NCBI GenBank assembly: GCA_016215155.1
Contig: JACRLQ010000053.1
Coordinates: 1 to 33,354, forward strand
Reading direction: 5' to 3'
From: Nitrospirota bacterium
GTDB taxonomy: Bacteria; Nitrospirota; Thermodesulfovibrionia; Thermodesulfovibrionales; UBA6898
Length of the DNA: 33,354 bases
Position 1 is the stretch's first letter. Every line of letters begins with the position of its first letter. A program made the translations under genes and the position numbers. Of the stretch, positions 1 to 8,553 are shown piece after piece. The notes beneath the pieces are model-generated. The model saw only the letters and a program-made list of their open reading frames with translations, was not told the DNA's origin and did not search any database.

Positions 1-1259
1 GACAGTGTTGCCGACGTAAGGATGAGCGACCGGTAGCCGGCAACGATATTGTCCCTCATGAAATCGGTCGGAAACATCGGGACCATCCTGAGGCCGATCC
101 TTTTTTCCTCGATCTCGGGCCACCTCACGGACCCCTCCCCTCCCCCGGCCAAGACCTCCATCTCATCGGCGAACGCGCCGAGCTTCAGCATCGCCCCGCC
201 GAGTTCGACCTCCTCGTCCTCTTCAAAAAGTCCGATCGCGGCCCCCTTGATCTCTTTGACGAAGGCCCTTATCGAGCCGGCCAGTTCACGCATCCGCCCC
301 TCCAGAGCAAACGGCTCTTTTATGGCGGTGCGGTTTCGAAGGTCAAAAGATACCCTGGTCCAGAACAGGCCGATTTCCTCCCTGAGCGATTCAAACGGGG
401 CATGCAGGCCCGGGGATGCCGCAAGCAGGCCTTTATATACCCCCCGTTCGTCGGGCCTGAGCAGCCTGGAGAGGATCTTTTCGGCCCTCTGCCGTGACAG
501 GTTTATGCCGATCTGGTCCGACAGCACACCATCGAGGGAGTGGGCCTCATCGATGACGAGCGCGTCCGCCCGCGGCAGGATCTTCGAGTCCTCCGGCATC
601 ATCGAGTTTACAGCCAGCAGGGCGTGGTTGACCACGACTATCCGGGAAGACTCCCACCTCTGGCGCGCCTTGTAGTAAAAGCAGTCCCTTTGGAAACGGC
701 ACTTCATCTTCCTGCAGGCGTCCCCGTCCGAGCAGACCCTGTCGTGGATGGGAGACCTCTGGAGCCTTAATTCTTCAAAGTCCCCTGTTTGGGTTTCATC
801 GGCCCACGCCGTCAGCGCCCTGTGGCCTGCCGCGTCACCCTCATTCTGGGGCCCAAACGACCTCAGCCGCCTCAGACAGAGATAATTGGACCGGCCTTTT
901 GCCATGGAGTAGCTGAACTTTTTTAACGAGGACAAAAATGCGAGGTCCTTGGCCACAAGTTGTTCCTGCAGATTTTTCGTCTTTGTCGAGATGATCGCCT
1001 TCTCTCCTGAGAGGACCAGTGGAATAAGGTAGGCAAAGGTCTTTCCCGTTCCGGTCCCCGCCTCCACCATCAGGACACCGCCGTCTTCAATAGTGCGGCA
1101 GCAGGCCTGCGCCATGGCCCTCTGGGATGCCCTGGCTTCGGAACCCGGGAGTGCCGGCAGCACGGAGTCCAGGAGGAAACCCTCCGCCTCTGCCTGGAGA
1201 CCCTGCTTTTTTTTGCCCCCCTCACTCCCCGGCATCTCAGACCCGGTAATGTCGTTCAT
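1..1259 (-). CDS. dinG: DinG/XPD-family ATP-dependent DNA helicase, 3' end beyond window
   Basis: Superfamily 2 iron-sulfur DNA helicase of the DinG/XPD type, acting on R-loops, forks or damaged DNA. I translated the minus strand from an ATG at 1257-1259; 419 codons lie inside the window and the gene runs off the left edge. Visible motifs are Walker A EAGTGTGKT (about residues 66-74), a cysteine cluster with C128, C182, C187 and C193 (the last three in the C-x4-C-x5-C spacing of DinG Fe-S clusters), the DEAH box VIDEAH (about 235-240), and LTSATL at the window edge, which is the helicase motif III region. No N-terminal exonuclease domain is present, unlike Gram-positive DinG. The start lacks a Shine-Dalgarno sequence and a TATAAT lies 5 nt before it; an in-frame ATG eight codons in is an alternative. 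It diverges from the DUF5661-like gene. Confidence 0.9.
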   Translation of the reverse strand, partial: MNDITGSEMPGSEGGKKKQGLQAEAEGFLLDSVLPALPGSEARASQRAMAQACCRTIEDGGVLMVEAGTGTGKTFAYLIPLVLSGEKAIISTKTKNLQEQLVAKDLAFLSSLKKFSYSMAKGRSNYLCLRRLRSFGPQNEGDAAGHRALTAWADETQTGDFEELRLQRSPIHDRVCSDGDACRKMKCRFQRDCFYYKARQRWESSRIVVVNHALLAVNSMMPEDSKILPRADALVIDEAHSLDGVLSDQIGINLSRQRAEKILSRLLRPDERGVYKGLLAASPGLHAPFESLREEIGLFWTRVSFDLRNRTAIKEPFALEGRMRELAGSIRAFVKEIKGAAIGLFEEDEEVELGGAMLKLGAFADEMEVLAGGGEGSVRWPEIEEKRIGLRMVPMFPTDFMRDNIVAGYRSLILTSATL

Positions 1260-1408
1260 CAGGTATTATATTATTTAACGCGCGCCAAAACCCACTACGC
1301 CCCGGCGGCAGACGGATGCGGCAAAGGAAGACCTCGGGACCGCTCTGCTTTCAAGCGGGTCTATTTCTGTTAGAATATTATCAAAAAATCAGCATATCAG
1401 GAGGCCTC

Positions 1409-1843
1409 ATGAAACTGCCGGAATACGTGACAAAAGAAGAGGTAAAAAGGGTCTGTAAGGAATTGGGTCTGAGGGACTGGACGAAGATCAAGGACCCCTC
1501 GATCAGTCTGAAGGAGGCGAAGGTCCTGCTCAGGCAGATCGATGCCGCGGGACTTAAGATCGATCCCGAGCAGTTCAGGATCGGGCTTGAGGTCGAACTT
1601 GAACACGGCACGCGCTTTAAGGAGGCAAACGTCACTAACAACCATCCTCTGATCACCGCCAGGATCGTGCTAGCCCATATGTTCGAAACGCTCGATTACT
1701 ATATGCGGCTCGATCTCGCGGAGGCGGAGGGTGACCTTTATAAGGCTGTCGCGGCCAAAAACCTGCCGAAGATCCAGAAATATTATAAAAAAACGGCCGC
1801 TGCAAAGGCCGCCCTCGCCAAATCCGAGTTGAAGAAGATATAG
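1409..1843 (+). CDS. DUF5661-like small protein of unknown function
   Basis: Soluble protein of 144 aa with no signal peptide or membrane segment. The start at 1409 is chosen because a full AGGAGG (1399-1404) lies just upstream; the frame is open further upstream (to 1316) but those residues look non-coding. The centre, RIGLEVELEHG, then VTNNHPLITARIVLAHMFE and LDYYMRLDLAEAEG, resembles the conserved core I recall for DUF5661, whose members also pair an ELEHG-like motif with a later (L)AHL-x-E-x-x-DYY helix. The C-terminus is a Lys/Ala-rich helix. It has its own leader, with possible -10 TAGAAT near 1373, and is followed after 60 nt by aroE. No function can be assigned; the family call rests on memory of the motif. 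Confidence 0.7.
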   Translation: MKLPEYVTKEEVKRVCKELGLRDWTKIKDPSISLKEAKVLLRQIDAAGLKIDPEQFRIGLEVELEHGTRFKEANVTNNHPLITARIVLAHMFETLDYYMRLDLAEAEGDLYKAVAAKNLPKIQKYYKKTAAAKAALAKSELKKI

Positions 1844-1903
1844 TGTCCGGGCCGCGGTACGACGCCCGTCCTGTCGGTCGCGAAGTTATGTTACGATAAT
1901 TAT

Positions 1904-2731
1904 GTGACCATTACCGGCAGGACGATCGTAACAGGCATACTCGGATACCCGGTGGAGCAGACGCGCTCGCCTGCCATGCACAATGCCGCCTTCGAAAATC
2001 TGGGCCTGGATTATTGCTACCTCCCGTTTCCGGTCCATCCTGAACGGCTCGGGCCCGCGGTCGAGGGCCTGAGGGCTCTGGGCATTCGCGGCGTCAATGT
2101 AACGGTCCCGCATAAAGAGACGGTCATTCCCTTTCTCGATGACCTGAGCGTCGAGGCCCGTTTCATAGGGGCGGTAAACACGATCGTCAATGCAGACGGG
2201 AAACTTACGGGATACAATACAGACGGAAGGGGTTTTATGCGGTCGGTCTCCGAAAGAGGCATCGACCTCTCAGGGAAAAACGTCCTCGTGGCGGGCGCCG
2301 GCGGCGCTGCCCGGGCGGTGAGTTACTACCTCAGTGAGAAGGCCTCGGGTCTGAGCATATATAACCGGTCGAAGGAAAGGCTGCGCGGACTCGTCTCCGA
2401 CCTCTCCAGGATCAGACGGAATGTAACGGGTATAGAGCGTATAAACGATCTGACCGGCTTCGATATAATTATAAACGCCACGTCCCTTGGGTTAAAAGAA
2501 GACGACCCGTTGCCGCTTGACCCGGACCTCCTGGGCAAAAAACAGGTCGTCTGCGACCTCATCTATAAAAAGACGGCGTTTCTCATCGAGGCTGAAAAGC
2601 GGGGCTGCCAGACTATCGACGGGCTGGACATGCTTTTGTATCAGGGGACTCTGGCCTTCGAGCTCTGGACGGGCCGGACGCCGCCGGTCGAGGTGATGAA
2701 AAAAGCCCTGTATGAAGGGGTCAGCCGATAA
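1904..2731 (+). CDS. aroE: Shikimate dehydrogenase (NADP+)
   Basis: Reduces 3-dehydroshikimate to shikimate with NADPH in the cytoplasmic chorismate pathway. The 275 aa match the usual AroE length. Seen in order: the substrate-binding motif TRSPAMHNAAF (about 20-30), VNVTVPHK with the catalytic lysine at about K71, NTDGRGF with the catalytic aspartate at about D107, the glycine-rich nucleotide loop VAGAGGAARA (about 129-138), INATSLG, and the C-terminal GLDMLLYQGTLAFELWTG. The start codon is GTG at 1904; an ATG two bases earlier is out of frame and hits a stop at once. No good ribosome-binding site is visible. The gene lies between the DUF5661-like gene and the lptC operon, 54 nt before lptC. 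Confidence 0.95.
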   Translation: MTITGRTIVTGILGYPVEQTRSPAMHNAAFENLGLDYCYLPFPVHPERLGPAVEGLRALGIRGVNVTVPHKETVIPFLDDLSVEARFIGAVNTIVNADGKLTGYNTDGRGFMRSVSERGIDLSGKNVLVAGAGGAARAVSYYLSEKASGLSIYNRSKERLRGLVSDLSRIRRNVTGIERINDLTGFDIIINATSLGLKEDDPLPLDPDLLGKKQVVCDLIYKKTAFLIEAEKRGCQTIDGLDMLLYQGTLAFELWTGRTPPVEVMKKALYEGVSR

Positions 2732-2749
2732 ACTGGCATACTATTTGCC

Positions 2750-2778
2750 TTTACTAAATGACCCATATATGATAAAAT
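2750..2778 (+). promoter_or_regulatory. Putative sigma-70 promoter of the lpt-rpoN operon (leaderless type)
   Basis: TTTACT (2750-2755), a 17-nt spacer, then TAAAAT (2773-2778). Only 7 nt separate the -10 hexamer from the lptC ATG at 2786, so transcription would begin at or next to the start codon. No Shine-Dalgarno sequence is present between them. This fits a leaderless transcript. Confidence 0.45.
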
Positions 2779-2785
2779 TTTTCAT

Positions 2786-3298
2786 ATGAGGAAAGTCCCG
2801 CTTGTTGTTATCACGGTAGTGGCATTATCCCTGTATTTTCTTATAGTTAGAGACGATAAAGTAAAGATGCCCGGCTTAAAACAGGCCGGCGGCTCGTTTC
2901 TTGAGGGCATAAGGATCGTCCATACAAAGGACGGGAACAAGGACTGGACACTGACCGCGAAGCGGGCCGACCTCAAAGGCAAGGGCACTATAGCGGAACT
3001 CTCGGATATCGAGGTCACCATAAGTGACAAGGAAACGAGTATAATCGCCGACAGCGGCGTGTATGACATGGCAGGGAAAAAACTTACGATCAACGGTCCG
3101 ATCAGGGCGAAAGAGAAGGATTATACGATAACCGCGGAGAACATAGAGTTCGAAAACTCAACAGGAATATTAAAGTCGGACAGGGCGGTCCGCCTGGAGG
3201 GCAGGAAATTCACCCTCACCGGCACCGGACTGAATGCGGACAACAATCAACGGAAGGTAAGGATACTGAAAGATGTCAAGGCCACTTTTAATAATTAG
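2786..3298 (+). CDS. lptC: LPS export protein LptC
   Basis: Inner-membrane-anchored periplasmic component of the Lpt bridge that receives LPS from LptB2FG and passes it to LptA. The 170-aa product starts with one membrane anchor (about residues 5-20, VPLVVITVVALSLYFLIV) and continues into a beta-strand-rich OstA/LptC domain in which short strands repeat (WTLTAKRADL, GVYDMAGKKLTING, YTITAENIEF). Sequence identity in this family is low, so the anchor, length and position directly before lptA and lptB carry the assignment. The gene overlaps lptA by 26 nt. The ATG is taken as the start because it is the first in frame and sits right after the -10 box at 2773-2778. Confidence 0.85.
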   Translation: MRKVPLVVITVVALSLYFLIVRDDKVKMPGLKQAGGSFLEGIRIVHTKDGNKDWTLTAKRADLKGKGTIAELSDIEVTISDKETSIIADSGVYDMAGKKLTINGPIRAKEKDYTITAENIEFENSTGILKSDRAVRLEGRKFTLTGTGLNADNNQRKVRILKDVKATFNN

Positions 3299-3743
3299 CG
3301 CCCTGGTTGTGCTCCTTTGGCCGGTTTCGTCACCGGCGGAGACGGAGCGGCCGCGGATGAAGGGTCCGATCACGGTCACCTCCGAGACCCTCACGGCCGA
3401 CAACAGGGCGCATACAGCGCTGTTCGAAAAAAACGTCGTGGTAAAGACCTCCGACATGACCATGTCCGCCGACCGGATGCTTATCCACTATAAAGAGGGC
3501 GGAGGTGAGGTCACGAAGATCGAGGCCGACGGGAACGTCAGACTCTTCAGGGAGACCAGGGCCATTACCTCCCGGAGTGCGGTCTATTACGCCGAAGAGG
3601 ACAAGGTCGTCTTCACCGGAGACCCGAGGGCCGTGGACGGGGACAACGTCATAACCGGCAGCAAGATGACCTATCACATAAAGGAGGACCGTTCCAATAT
3701 AGAACACAGCAAGGTCTTCCTCAAAAACAGGAAGGACCGGTAA
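3273..3743 (+). CDS. lptA: LPS transport periplasmic protein LptA
   Basis: Periplasmic beta-jellyroll protein that forms the bridge carrying LPS to the outer-membrane LptDE complex. The 156-aa product has a signal peptide (MSRPLLIISALVVLLWPVSSPAE, likely cut after SPA, about residue 22) and an OstA/LptA domain: ITVTSETLTADNRAHTALFE, then VVVKTSDMTMSADRMLIHY, EADGNVRLF and VFTGDPRAV are the repeating strand motifs of the family. It overlaps the end of lptC by 26 nt, and the lptB start codon follows its stop directly, indicating one transcript and likely translational coupling. Confidence 0.9.
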   Translation: MSRPLLIISALVVLLWPVSSPAETERPRMKGPITVTSETLTADNRAHTALFEKNVVVKTSDMTMSADRMLIHYKEGGGEVTKIEADGNVRLFRETRAITSRSAVYYAEEDKVVFTGDPRAVDGDNVITGSKMTYHIKEDRSNIEHSKVFLKNRKDR

Positions 3744-4466
3744 ATGGACCTCCTTAGGGTCAGCGGACTTCAAAAAAGTTACGGTAAAAAGACGGTCATA
3801 CATAATATCGACCTGTACGTGACAAAAGGAGAGATCGTGGGACTTCTGGGGCCTAACGGCGCCGGAAAGACCTCGACCTTCTACAGCATCCTGGGGCTCG
3901 TAAGGCCGGACAAAGGCAGCATCTTCCTTAATGACATGGATATAAGCCTCCTGCCGATGTACAAAAGGGCGGCCCTCGGCATCAGTTATCTCCCCCAGGA
4001 GTCCTCCATATTCAGGAAACTCTCGGTCGAGGACAACATAAGGGCGGTACTCGAGATAAAGGGGCTGTCCTCCGAAGAGATCAACTCCGAGACCGAACGC
4101 CTGCTTGAAGAATTCAACCTGAGGGAATTCGCAAAGAGGGACAGCTTCCGGCTTTCGGGCGGTGAAAGGCGGAGGGCCGAGATAGCCCGCGCCCTCGCGA
4201 CCAGACCTGATTTCATACTGTTTGACGAACCGTTCGCCGGAATCGACCCTATCGCGATCATCGAACTCAAAAAAATGATGGTGTATCTCAAATCAAAGGG
4301 CTTGGGGATAATAATTACGGACCACAACGTAAGGGAAACCCTCTCCATAACCGACAGGGCCTATATAATCAGTAACGGCGAGATACTCGAAGAGGGGACG
4401 CCGGAAAAACTTGTCTCGATCCAGAAGGTGAAGGAAGTCTATCTGGGAGAGGAGTTCAGACTCTGA
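3744..4466 (+). CDS. lptB: LPS export ABC transporter ATPase LptB
   Basis: Cytoplasmic ATPase that drives extraction of LPS from the inner membrane with LptF and LptG (not in this window). The 240 aa are the normal LptB size. Walker A GPNGAGKT is at about residues 36-43, the Q-loop at YLPQESSIFRKLSVEDN, the signature RLSGGERRRAEIARAL near residue 138, Walker B with catalytic glutamate FILFDEPFAGIDP, and the switch histidine in ITDHNVRETL. The PQE-SIFRKL and FAGIDPIA segments are typical of LptB among ABC ATPases. It starts at the base after the lptA stop and shares one base with rpoN (TGATG). Confidence 0.95.
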   Translation: MDLLRVSGLQKSYGKKTVIHNIDLYVTKGEIVGLLGPNGAGKTSTFYSILGLVRPDKGSIFLNDMDISLLPMYKRAALGISYLPQESSIFRKLSVEDNIRAVLEIKGLSSEEINSETERLLEEFNLREFAKRDSFRLSGGERRRAEIARALATRPDFILFDEPFAGIDPIAIIELKKMMVYLKSKGLGIIITDHNVRETLSITDRAYIISNGEILEEGTPEKLVSIQKVKEVYLGEEFRL

Positions 4467-5908
4467 TGGCGCTCGAAAGCCGTCTCGAACTCAGACTGTC
4501 CCAGAAACTGATACTGACCCCGCAGCTTCAGATGGCTATCAAGCTTCTGCAGATGCCCCAGCTCGAACTCCAGCAGGCGATAACCCAGGAACTGGTCGAA
4601 AACCCCTTCCTCGAAGAGTCGATGGACGTCTCGTCAGAATATGAGGCAGGCGAGACGACTGCCGAGGAGAGGGAAGCCGGCGAGATACACGAAGAGAGGG
4701 AAGAGGCCGAAATGCCCCTCGAAAGGCTTATGGGCTCTACCAATGACGATTATTTCGACGAAAGAAGCTACGACGGCAGAGATTTGGGCTATTTCACGAC
4801 GGGAAATGTCACGCAGCCTTCCTTCGAATACTTTCTTACCACCGCCGCCGACCTCTTCGATCATCTGCTTTGGCAGTTGAGACTCTCAAAGGAGCCCGAG
4901 ACGGTAAGAAGCGTCGGAGAGACGATAATCGGAAATATAGACGAAAACGGCTATCTCGTCGCGTCGGACGAGGAGCTGATGACTGCCTCCGGGGCCGACG
5001 CCGGGACCGTCGAAAGGGCCGTGAGGCTTATACAGAGCTTCGATCCTCCGGGAATTGGGGCGAGGGACATAAAAGAGTGCCTGCATCTTCAACTCCGGGC
5101 GTTAAATCTCGAGAATTCGCTTGTCGATAAACTGGTCCTAAACCACCTCGATCTCATAGGGAAGAGAAAATACAGCCAGCTCTCGAAAATCTACGACATT
5201 TCACTCGAAGATATCATGGCCGCCGTGAAGATCGTCGAGGGCCTGGACCCCAAGCCGGGGGTGAACTTTTCTACCCCGACCACCAATTACATAACCCCTG
5301 ACGTTTACATAATCAAGACCGACACCGGGTACCAGATAATACTCAATGATGAGGGCCTTCCGAGACTGAGAATAAACAGTTATTATCAGAAGCTGCTCGA
5401 AAACAAAAACTCCGTCCCGAAGGAGGACAGGCAGTACCTGGAGGACAAACTCAGGTCCGCGGTCTGGCTCATGAAGAGCCTCGACCAGAGGAACAAGACC
5501 ATCTACCGGGTGAGCGAGTGCATCCTGACCTATCAGAGGGATTTCTTCGACAACGGGGTCGGGTCCCTGAAACCGCTCAATCTGAAGGACATCGCGCAGG
5601 AATTAAACCTCCATGAAAGCACCATAAGCAGGGTCACGTCCAACAAATACCTTTCCTGTCCCAGGGGGATATACGGGTTCAGGTTCTTCTTCAGCAACGC
5701 GATACAGGGCGAGTTCGGGGAAATTTCCTCGACGTCGGTAAAGGACATGGTAAAAAAGATCATTTCCGAAGAAGACACGTCCAAACCCCTGAGCGACATG
5801 CGGATTGTAGATATATTCAAGGGCCAGAACATAAACATAGCCAGAAGGACCATCGCAAAATACAGGGAGGAGCTGAAACTGCCTTCCCAGAGCCAGAGGA
5901 AGAGGTAG
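4466..5908 (+). CDS. rpoN: RNA polymerase sigma-54 factor RpoN
   Basis: Alternative sigma factor that directs RNA polymerase to -24/-12 promoters and needs an enhancer-binding ATPase for opening. The 480-aa product has all expected parts: the Leu/Gln-rich region I (LSQKLILTPQLQMAIKLLQM, about 11-30), an acidic region II (about 50-85), the core-binding domain, the HTH segment (LKDIAQELNLHESTISRVTS), and the C-terminal RpoN box ARRTIAKYRE (about 459-468). It overlaps lptB by one base and precedes hpf, a neighbourhood shared with many Gram-negatives. A candidate sigma-54 promoter lies in this same window at 33169-33184. Confidence 0.96.
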   Translation: MALESRLELRLSQKLILTPQLQMAIKLLQMPQLELQQAITQELVENPFLEESMDVSSEYEAGETTAEEREAGEIHEEREEAEMPLERLMGSTNDDYFDERSYDGRDLGYFTTGNVTQPSFEYFLTTAADLFDHLLWQLRLSKEPETVRSVGETIIGNIDENGYLVASDEELMTASGADAGTVERAVRLIQSFDPPGIGARDIKECLHLQLRALNLENSLVDKLVLNHLDLIGKRKYSQLSKIYDISLEDIMAAVKIVEGLDPKPGVNFSTPTTNYITPDVYIIKTDTGYQIILNDEGLPRLRINSYYQKLLENKNSVPKEDRQYLEDKLRSAVWLMKSLDQRNKTIYRVSECILTYQRDFFDNGVGSLKPLNLKDIAQELNLHESTISRVTSNKYLSCPRGIYGFRFFFSNAIQGEFGEISSTSVKDMVKKIISEEDTSKPLSDMRIVDIFKGQNINIARRTIAKYREELKLPSQSQRKR

Positions 5909-5963
5909 ACGAAGCCGGCTTTTTGGAAGATAATAAAATATGACGAAAGAAAAGGAGAATAAG

Positions 5964-6506
5964 ATGAACATCATCGTAAACGGCAGGCATCTCGAAGTAA
6001 CACCTGCAATAAGGACCTACGCAGAGGAGAAGATCAGCAAGTTCGAACGTTATCTGCACGACATTACTGAGGCGGTCGTGACACTCAGCATAGAAAAGAA
6101 ATTCAGGCATAAGGCCGAGGTGCTCCTTAAGGTAAACGGTGTGCTGATACAGGCCGAAAGCGTGACGGGCGAGATATATTCCGCGATCGATGAGGTCTCC
6201 GAAAAGCTCGACAGGCAGGTAAAAAAATACAAGGAAAAACAGGTCTCCCACAGAAAGGGAGGGGCGACAAGGACGGCCCCGGGGACCGAGACAGGGGAAA
6301 AGGCCTCCGAGCCGAAGGACACCGGCAGGATAATCAAGAACAAGCGTTTTGAGCTCAAGCCGATGAGCCCGGATGAGGCCTCGATGCAGATGGAACTCCT
6401 CGACAAGGACTTCTATGTATTCATCAATGACTTAAGCGGGGACATCAACGTCATCTACCAAAGACAGGACGGCAACTTCGGACTGATAGAACCGGTAAAA
6501 AAATAG
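5964..6506 (+). CDS. hpf: Long-form ribosome hibernation promoting factor (HPF)
   Basis: Binds the 30S decoding region in stationary phase; the long form dimerises through its C-terminal domain and builds 100S ribosome dimers. The start at 5964 (MNIIVNGRHLEVTPAIRTYA) is preferred over the in-frame ATG at 5940 because AAAGGAGA lies upstream at the right distance and the family begins with this strand. The 180-aa product has an N-terminal S30AE domain (1 to about 95), a charged linker rich in Gly/Thr/Glu, and a C-terminal domain (about 122-178; IIKNKRFELKPMSPDEA, FYVFINDLSGDINVIYQR) diagnostic of the long form. It sits between rpoN and rapZ as in many sigma-54 operons. Confidence 0.93.
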   Translation: MNIIVNGRHLEVTPAIRTYAEEKISKFERYLHDITEAVVTLSIEKKFRHKAEVLLKVNGVLIQAESVTGEIYSAIDEVSEKLDRQVKKYKEKQVSHRKGGATRTAPGTETGEKASEPKDTGRIIKNKRFELKPMSPDEASMQMELLDKDFYVFINDLSGDINVIYQRQDGNFGLIEPVKK

Positions 6507-6518
6507 AGGCCCTGCTCA

Positions 6519-7415
6519 GTGAACAAAAGACCGGACGTTAAAACCGGACCAGCGGCGCGGGGGGCCCCTGGACCCTCCCGTGTCCTGATCATCACCGGTC
6601 TTTCGGGTTCAGGAAAGACCGTCGCCCTGAGGGCGGTGGAAGACCTGAATTTTTTCTGTGTCGATAACCTGCCGGTGTCCCTCATCAGTTCTCTCGTGGC
6701 GAGGATTTCCGGACCCCATGCCGCCCGCGATGTCGCCATCGGCATAGATATCCGCGAAAAGGAGTTCCTGTACGGCATCGACAGGACGATAAAAAACCTC
6801 AGGAAAAAGCTCAAAATGGAGATAATCTTCCTGGACGCCGAAACGGACGTCCTCATAAGGAGGTTTAAGGAAACGAGGAGGCCGCACCCTCTTGGAGGGG
6901 ACCTTGAGGACGCGATAAAGGCCGAGAGAATAAGCCTTTCGGCGCTGAGACAAAACGCCGACAGGATCGTCGATACCTCTTCGCTGTCCCCGCACCAACT
7001 GAGGAAGCTCGTCTCATCCTTTTACCAGCCCGCGGGCGGGACGAGCCGGATATCCATCGCCCTTATATCGTTCGGCTTCAAATACGGAGTGCCCCAGAAC
7101 GTCGACCTGCTTTTCGACGTAAGGTTCCTGCCTAACCCTTTCTTCGTGCCGTCGCTGAGGGAGTTAAACGGCATGGACAGGAGGGTCTCGGATTATGTCT
7201 TCCGTCAGCGCGAGACGAAAGAATTCATGACGAAGGTCAATGACCTTCTCGCCTTCCTGGTGCCGCTTTACAAAAAAGAAGGCCGGTCCTATCTGTCGGT
7301 GGGCTTCGGCTGCACCGGCGGAAACCACCGCTCTCCCGCCATTGTCGAAAGGATAGCGAAGAGGCTTCGTAAACCGGGGGTGGAACTTACCATAACCCAC
7401 CGGGACATTTCGTGA
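6519..7415 (+). CDS. rapZ: RapZ/YvcJ-family RNase adapter, nucleotide-binding protein
   Basis: P-loop protein of the RapZ family. In E. coli it guides RNase E to the GlmZ/GlmY small RNAs and senses glucosamine-6-phosphate; its role elsewhere is less clear. The 298-aa sequence shows Walker A TGLSGSGKT (about 26-34), the FFCVDNLPVSLI motif, FLDAETDVLIRRFKETRRPHPL, and the C-terminal GFGCTGGNHRSPAIVERIA, which corresponds to the RapZ effector-binding domain. The start is a GTG at 6519, 12 nt after the hpf stop. No ptsN or hprK lies between hpf and rapZ, although one or both are commonly found there. Confidence 0.94.
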   Translation: MNKRPDVKTGPAARGAPGPSRVLIITGLSGSGKTVALRAVEDLNFFCVDNLPVSLISSLVARISGPHAARDVAIGIDIREKEFLYGIDRTIKNLRKKLKMEIIFLDAETDVLIRRFKETRRPHPLGGDLEDAIKAERISLSALRQNADRIVDTSSLSPHQLRKLVSSFYQPAGGTSRISIALISFGFKYGVPQNVDLLFDVRFLPNPFFVPSLRELNGMDRRVSDYVFRQRETKEFMTKVNDLLAFLVPLYKKEGRSYLSVGFGCTGGNHRSPAIVERIAKRLRKPGVELTITHRDIS

Positions 7416-7428
7416 TATAATCCCTCAG

Positions 7429-8553
7429 ATGATCTATCTCGACAACAACGCCACTACCGCCGTTGACCCCGAGGTCTCCGATGCGGTTTTTTCATCTCTG
7501 AGGCGGGACCTCGGCAACCCCTCCTCCGCGCATCTCCCCGGCAGAAACGTTAAGGCGACGATAGACCAGTCGCGTCAGGTCATCTCGGAGATGCTCGGCT
7601 GCGCAGCCGAAGAAATTTACTTCACTTCCGGAGGCACCGAGTCCAACAACCTCGCGCTTATCGGCACGGCGCTGGCCCACGGAAAAGGCCACATCATAAT
7701 ATCCGCGATCGAGCATCCGTCGGTGATGAATACCTGCGGACACCTTGAATCATTAGGGTTCGGGCTGACGCTCGCCCCTGTGGACGGCAGCTGCGTGGTC
7801 GACCCCGCGGGGGTAAAAAATGCGATAAGAAAAGACACGGTCCTCATCTCCGTCATGCATTCAAACAACGAAACAGGCGCAATCCAGCCTGTCGATGAGA
7901 TCGGCAGGATCGCAAGGGAACACGGGGTGACTTTTCATACCGACGCGGCACAGTCCGTCGGCAAGACGGATTTTTCCGTTACGCCCGTCATAGACATGGC
8001 AACGGTCGTCTCGCATAAATTTTACGGCCCCAAGGGCATCGGCGCGCTCTACATAAAAAACGGCGCCCGCATTAAGCCGGTCCTCTACGGCGCCGGACAT
8101 GAGCGGGGCATGAGGCCCGGGACGGAGAATGTGCCGGGCATAGCAGGTCTGGCCAAGGCCTGCGAGATCGCCATGAGGGACATGAAAATGAGGATTTCCC
8201 ACACAGCCCATCTCAGCGCCCTGCTGTCAGGACTGTTGCGGGATGCGATGCCCGATATCACACTGAACGCCGAAAATGCGCCCCGGCTTCCCAACACGCT
8301 CAATATCAGGGTCCCGGATATAGCGGCATATAAGCTTGTGGAGATCCTGAAAGACCAGGTCGCTTTTTCAGCCGGTTCGGCCTGTCACGCAGGCTCCTGC
8401 AGCCCCTCCGGTGTCCTGAAGCGGATGGGGCTGTCGGACGCCGACGCGGTCTCTTCGATAAGACTGAGCGTCGGGAAAGACAACACTGAAGAGGAAATGA
8501 AAAACGCGGCTGAACTTATAGCCTGTGCCGTAAAAGCGCTGAGGAACATATAA
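7429..8553 (+). CDS. nifS: NifS/IscS-type cysteine desulfurase
   Basis: PLP enzyme that removes sulfur from cysteine to give alanine and a protein persulfide for Fe-S clusters or thio-modifications. The 374-aa class V aminotransferase shows YLDNNATT at the N-terminus, GGTESNN, HTDAAQSVGK, the Schiff-base lysine in SHKFYGPKG (about K197), RPGTENVPGI, and the catalytic loop GSACHAGSCSPSGVL with C319 in the active position and a second cysteine at 324. The SACHAG loop also recalls selenocysteine lyases, so activity on selenocysteine is possible. It starts 13 nt after rapZ; a TATAAT ends 7 nt before the ATG and no Shine-Dalgarno sequence is seen. The 196 nt downstream (8554-8749) hold no gene and only a 4-bp hairpin. 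Confidence 0.92.
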   Translation: MIYLDNNATTAVDPEVSDAVFSSLRRDLGNPSSAHLPGRNVKATIDQSRQVISEMLGCAAEEIYFTSGGTESNNLALIGTALAHGKGHIIISAIEHPSVMNTCGHLESLGFGLTLAPVDGSCVVDPAGVKNAIRKDTVLISVMHSNNETGAIQPVDEIGRIAREHGVTFHTDAAQSVGKTDFSVTPVIDMATVVSHKFYGPKGIGALYIKNGARIKPVLYGAGHERGMRPGTENVPGIAGLAKACEIAMRDMKMRISHTAHLSALLSGLLRDAMPDITLNAENAPRLPNTLNIRVPDIAAYKLVEILKDQVAFSAGSACHAGSCSPSGVLKRMGLSDADAVSSIRLSVGKDNTEEEMKNAAELIACAVKALRNI

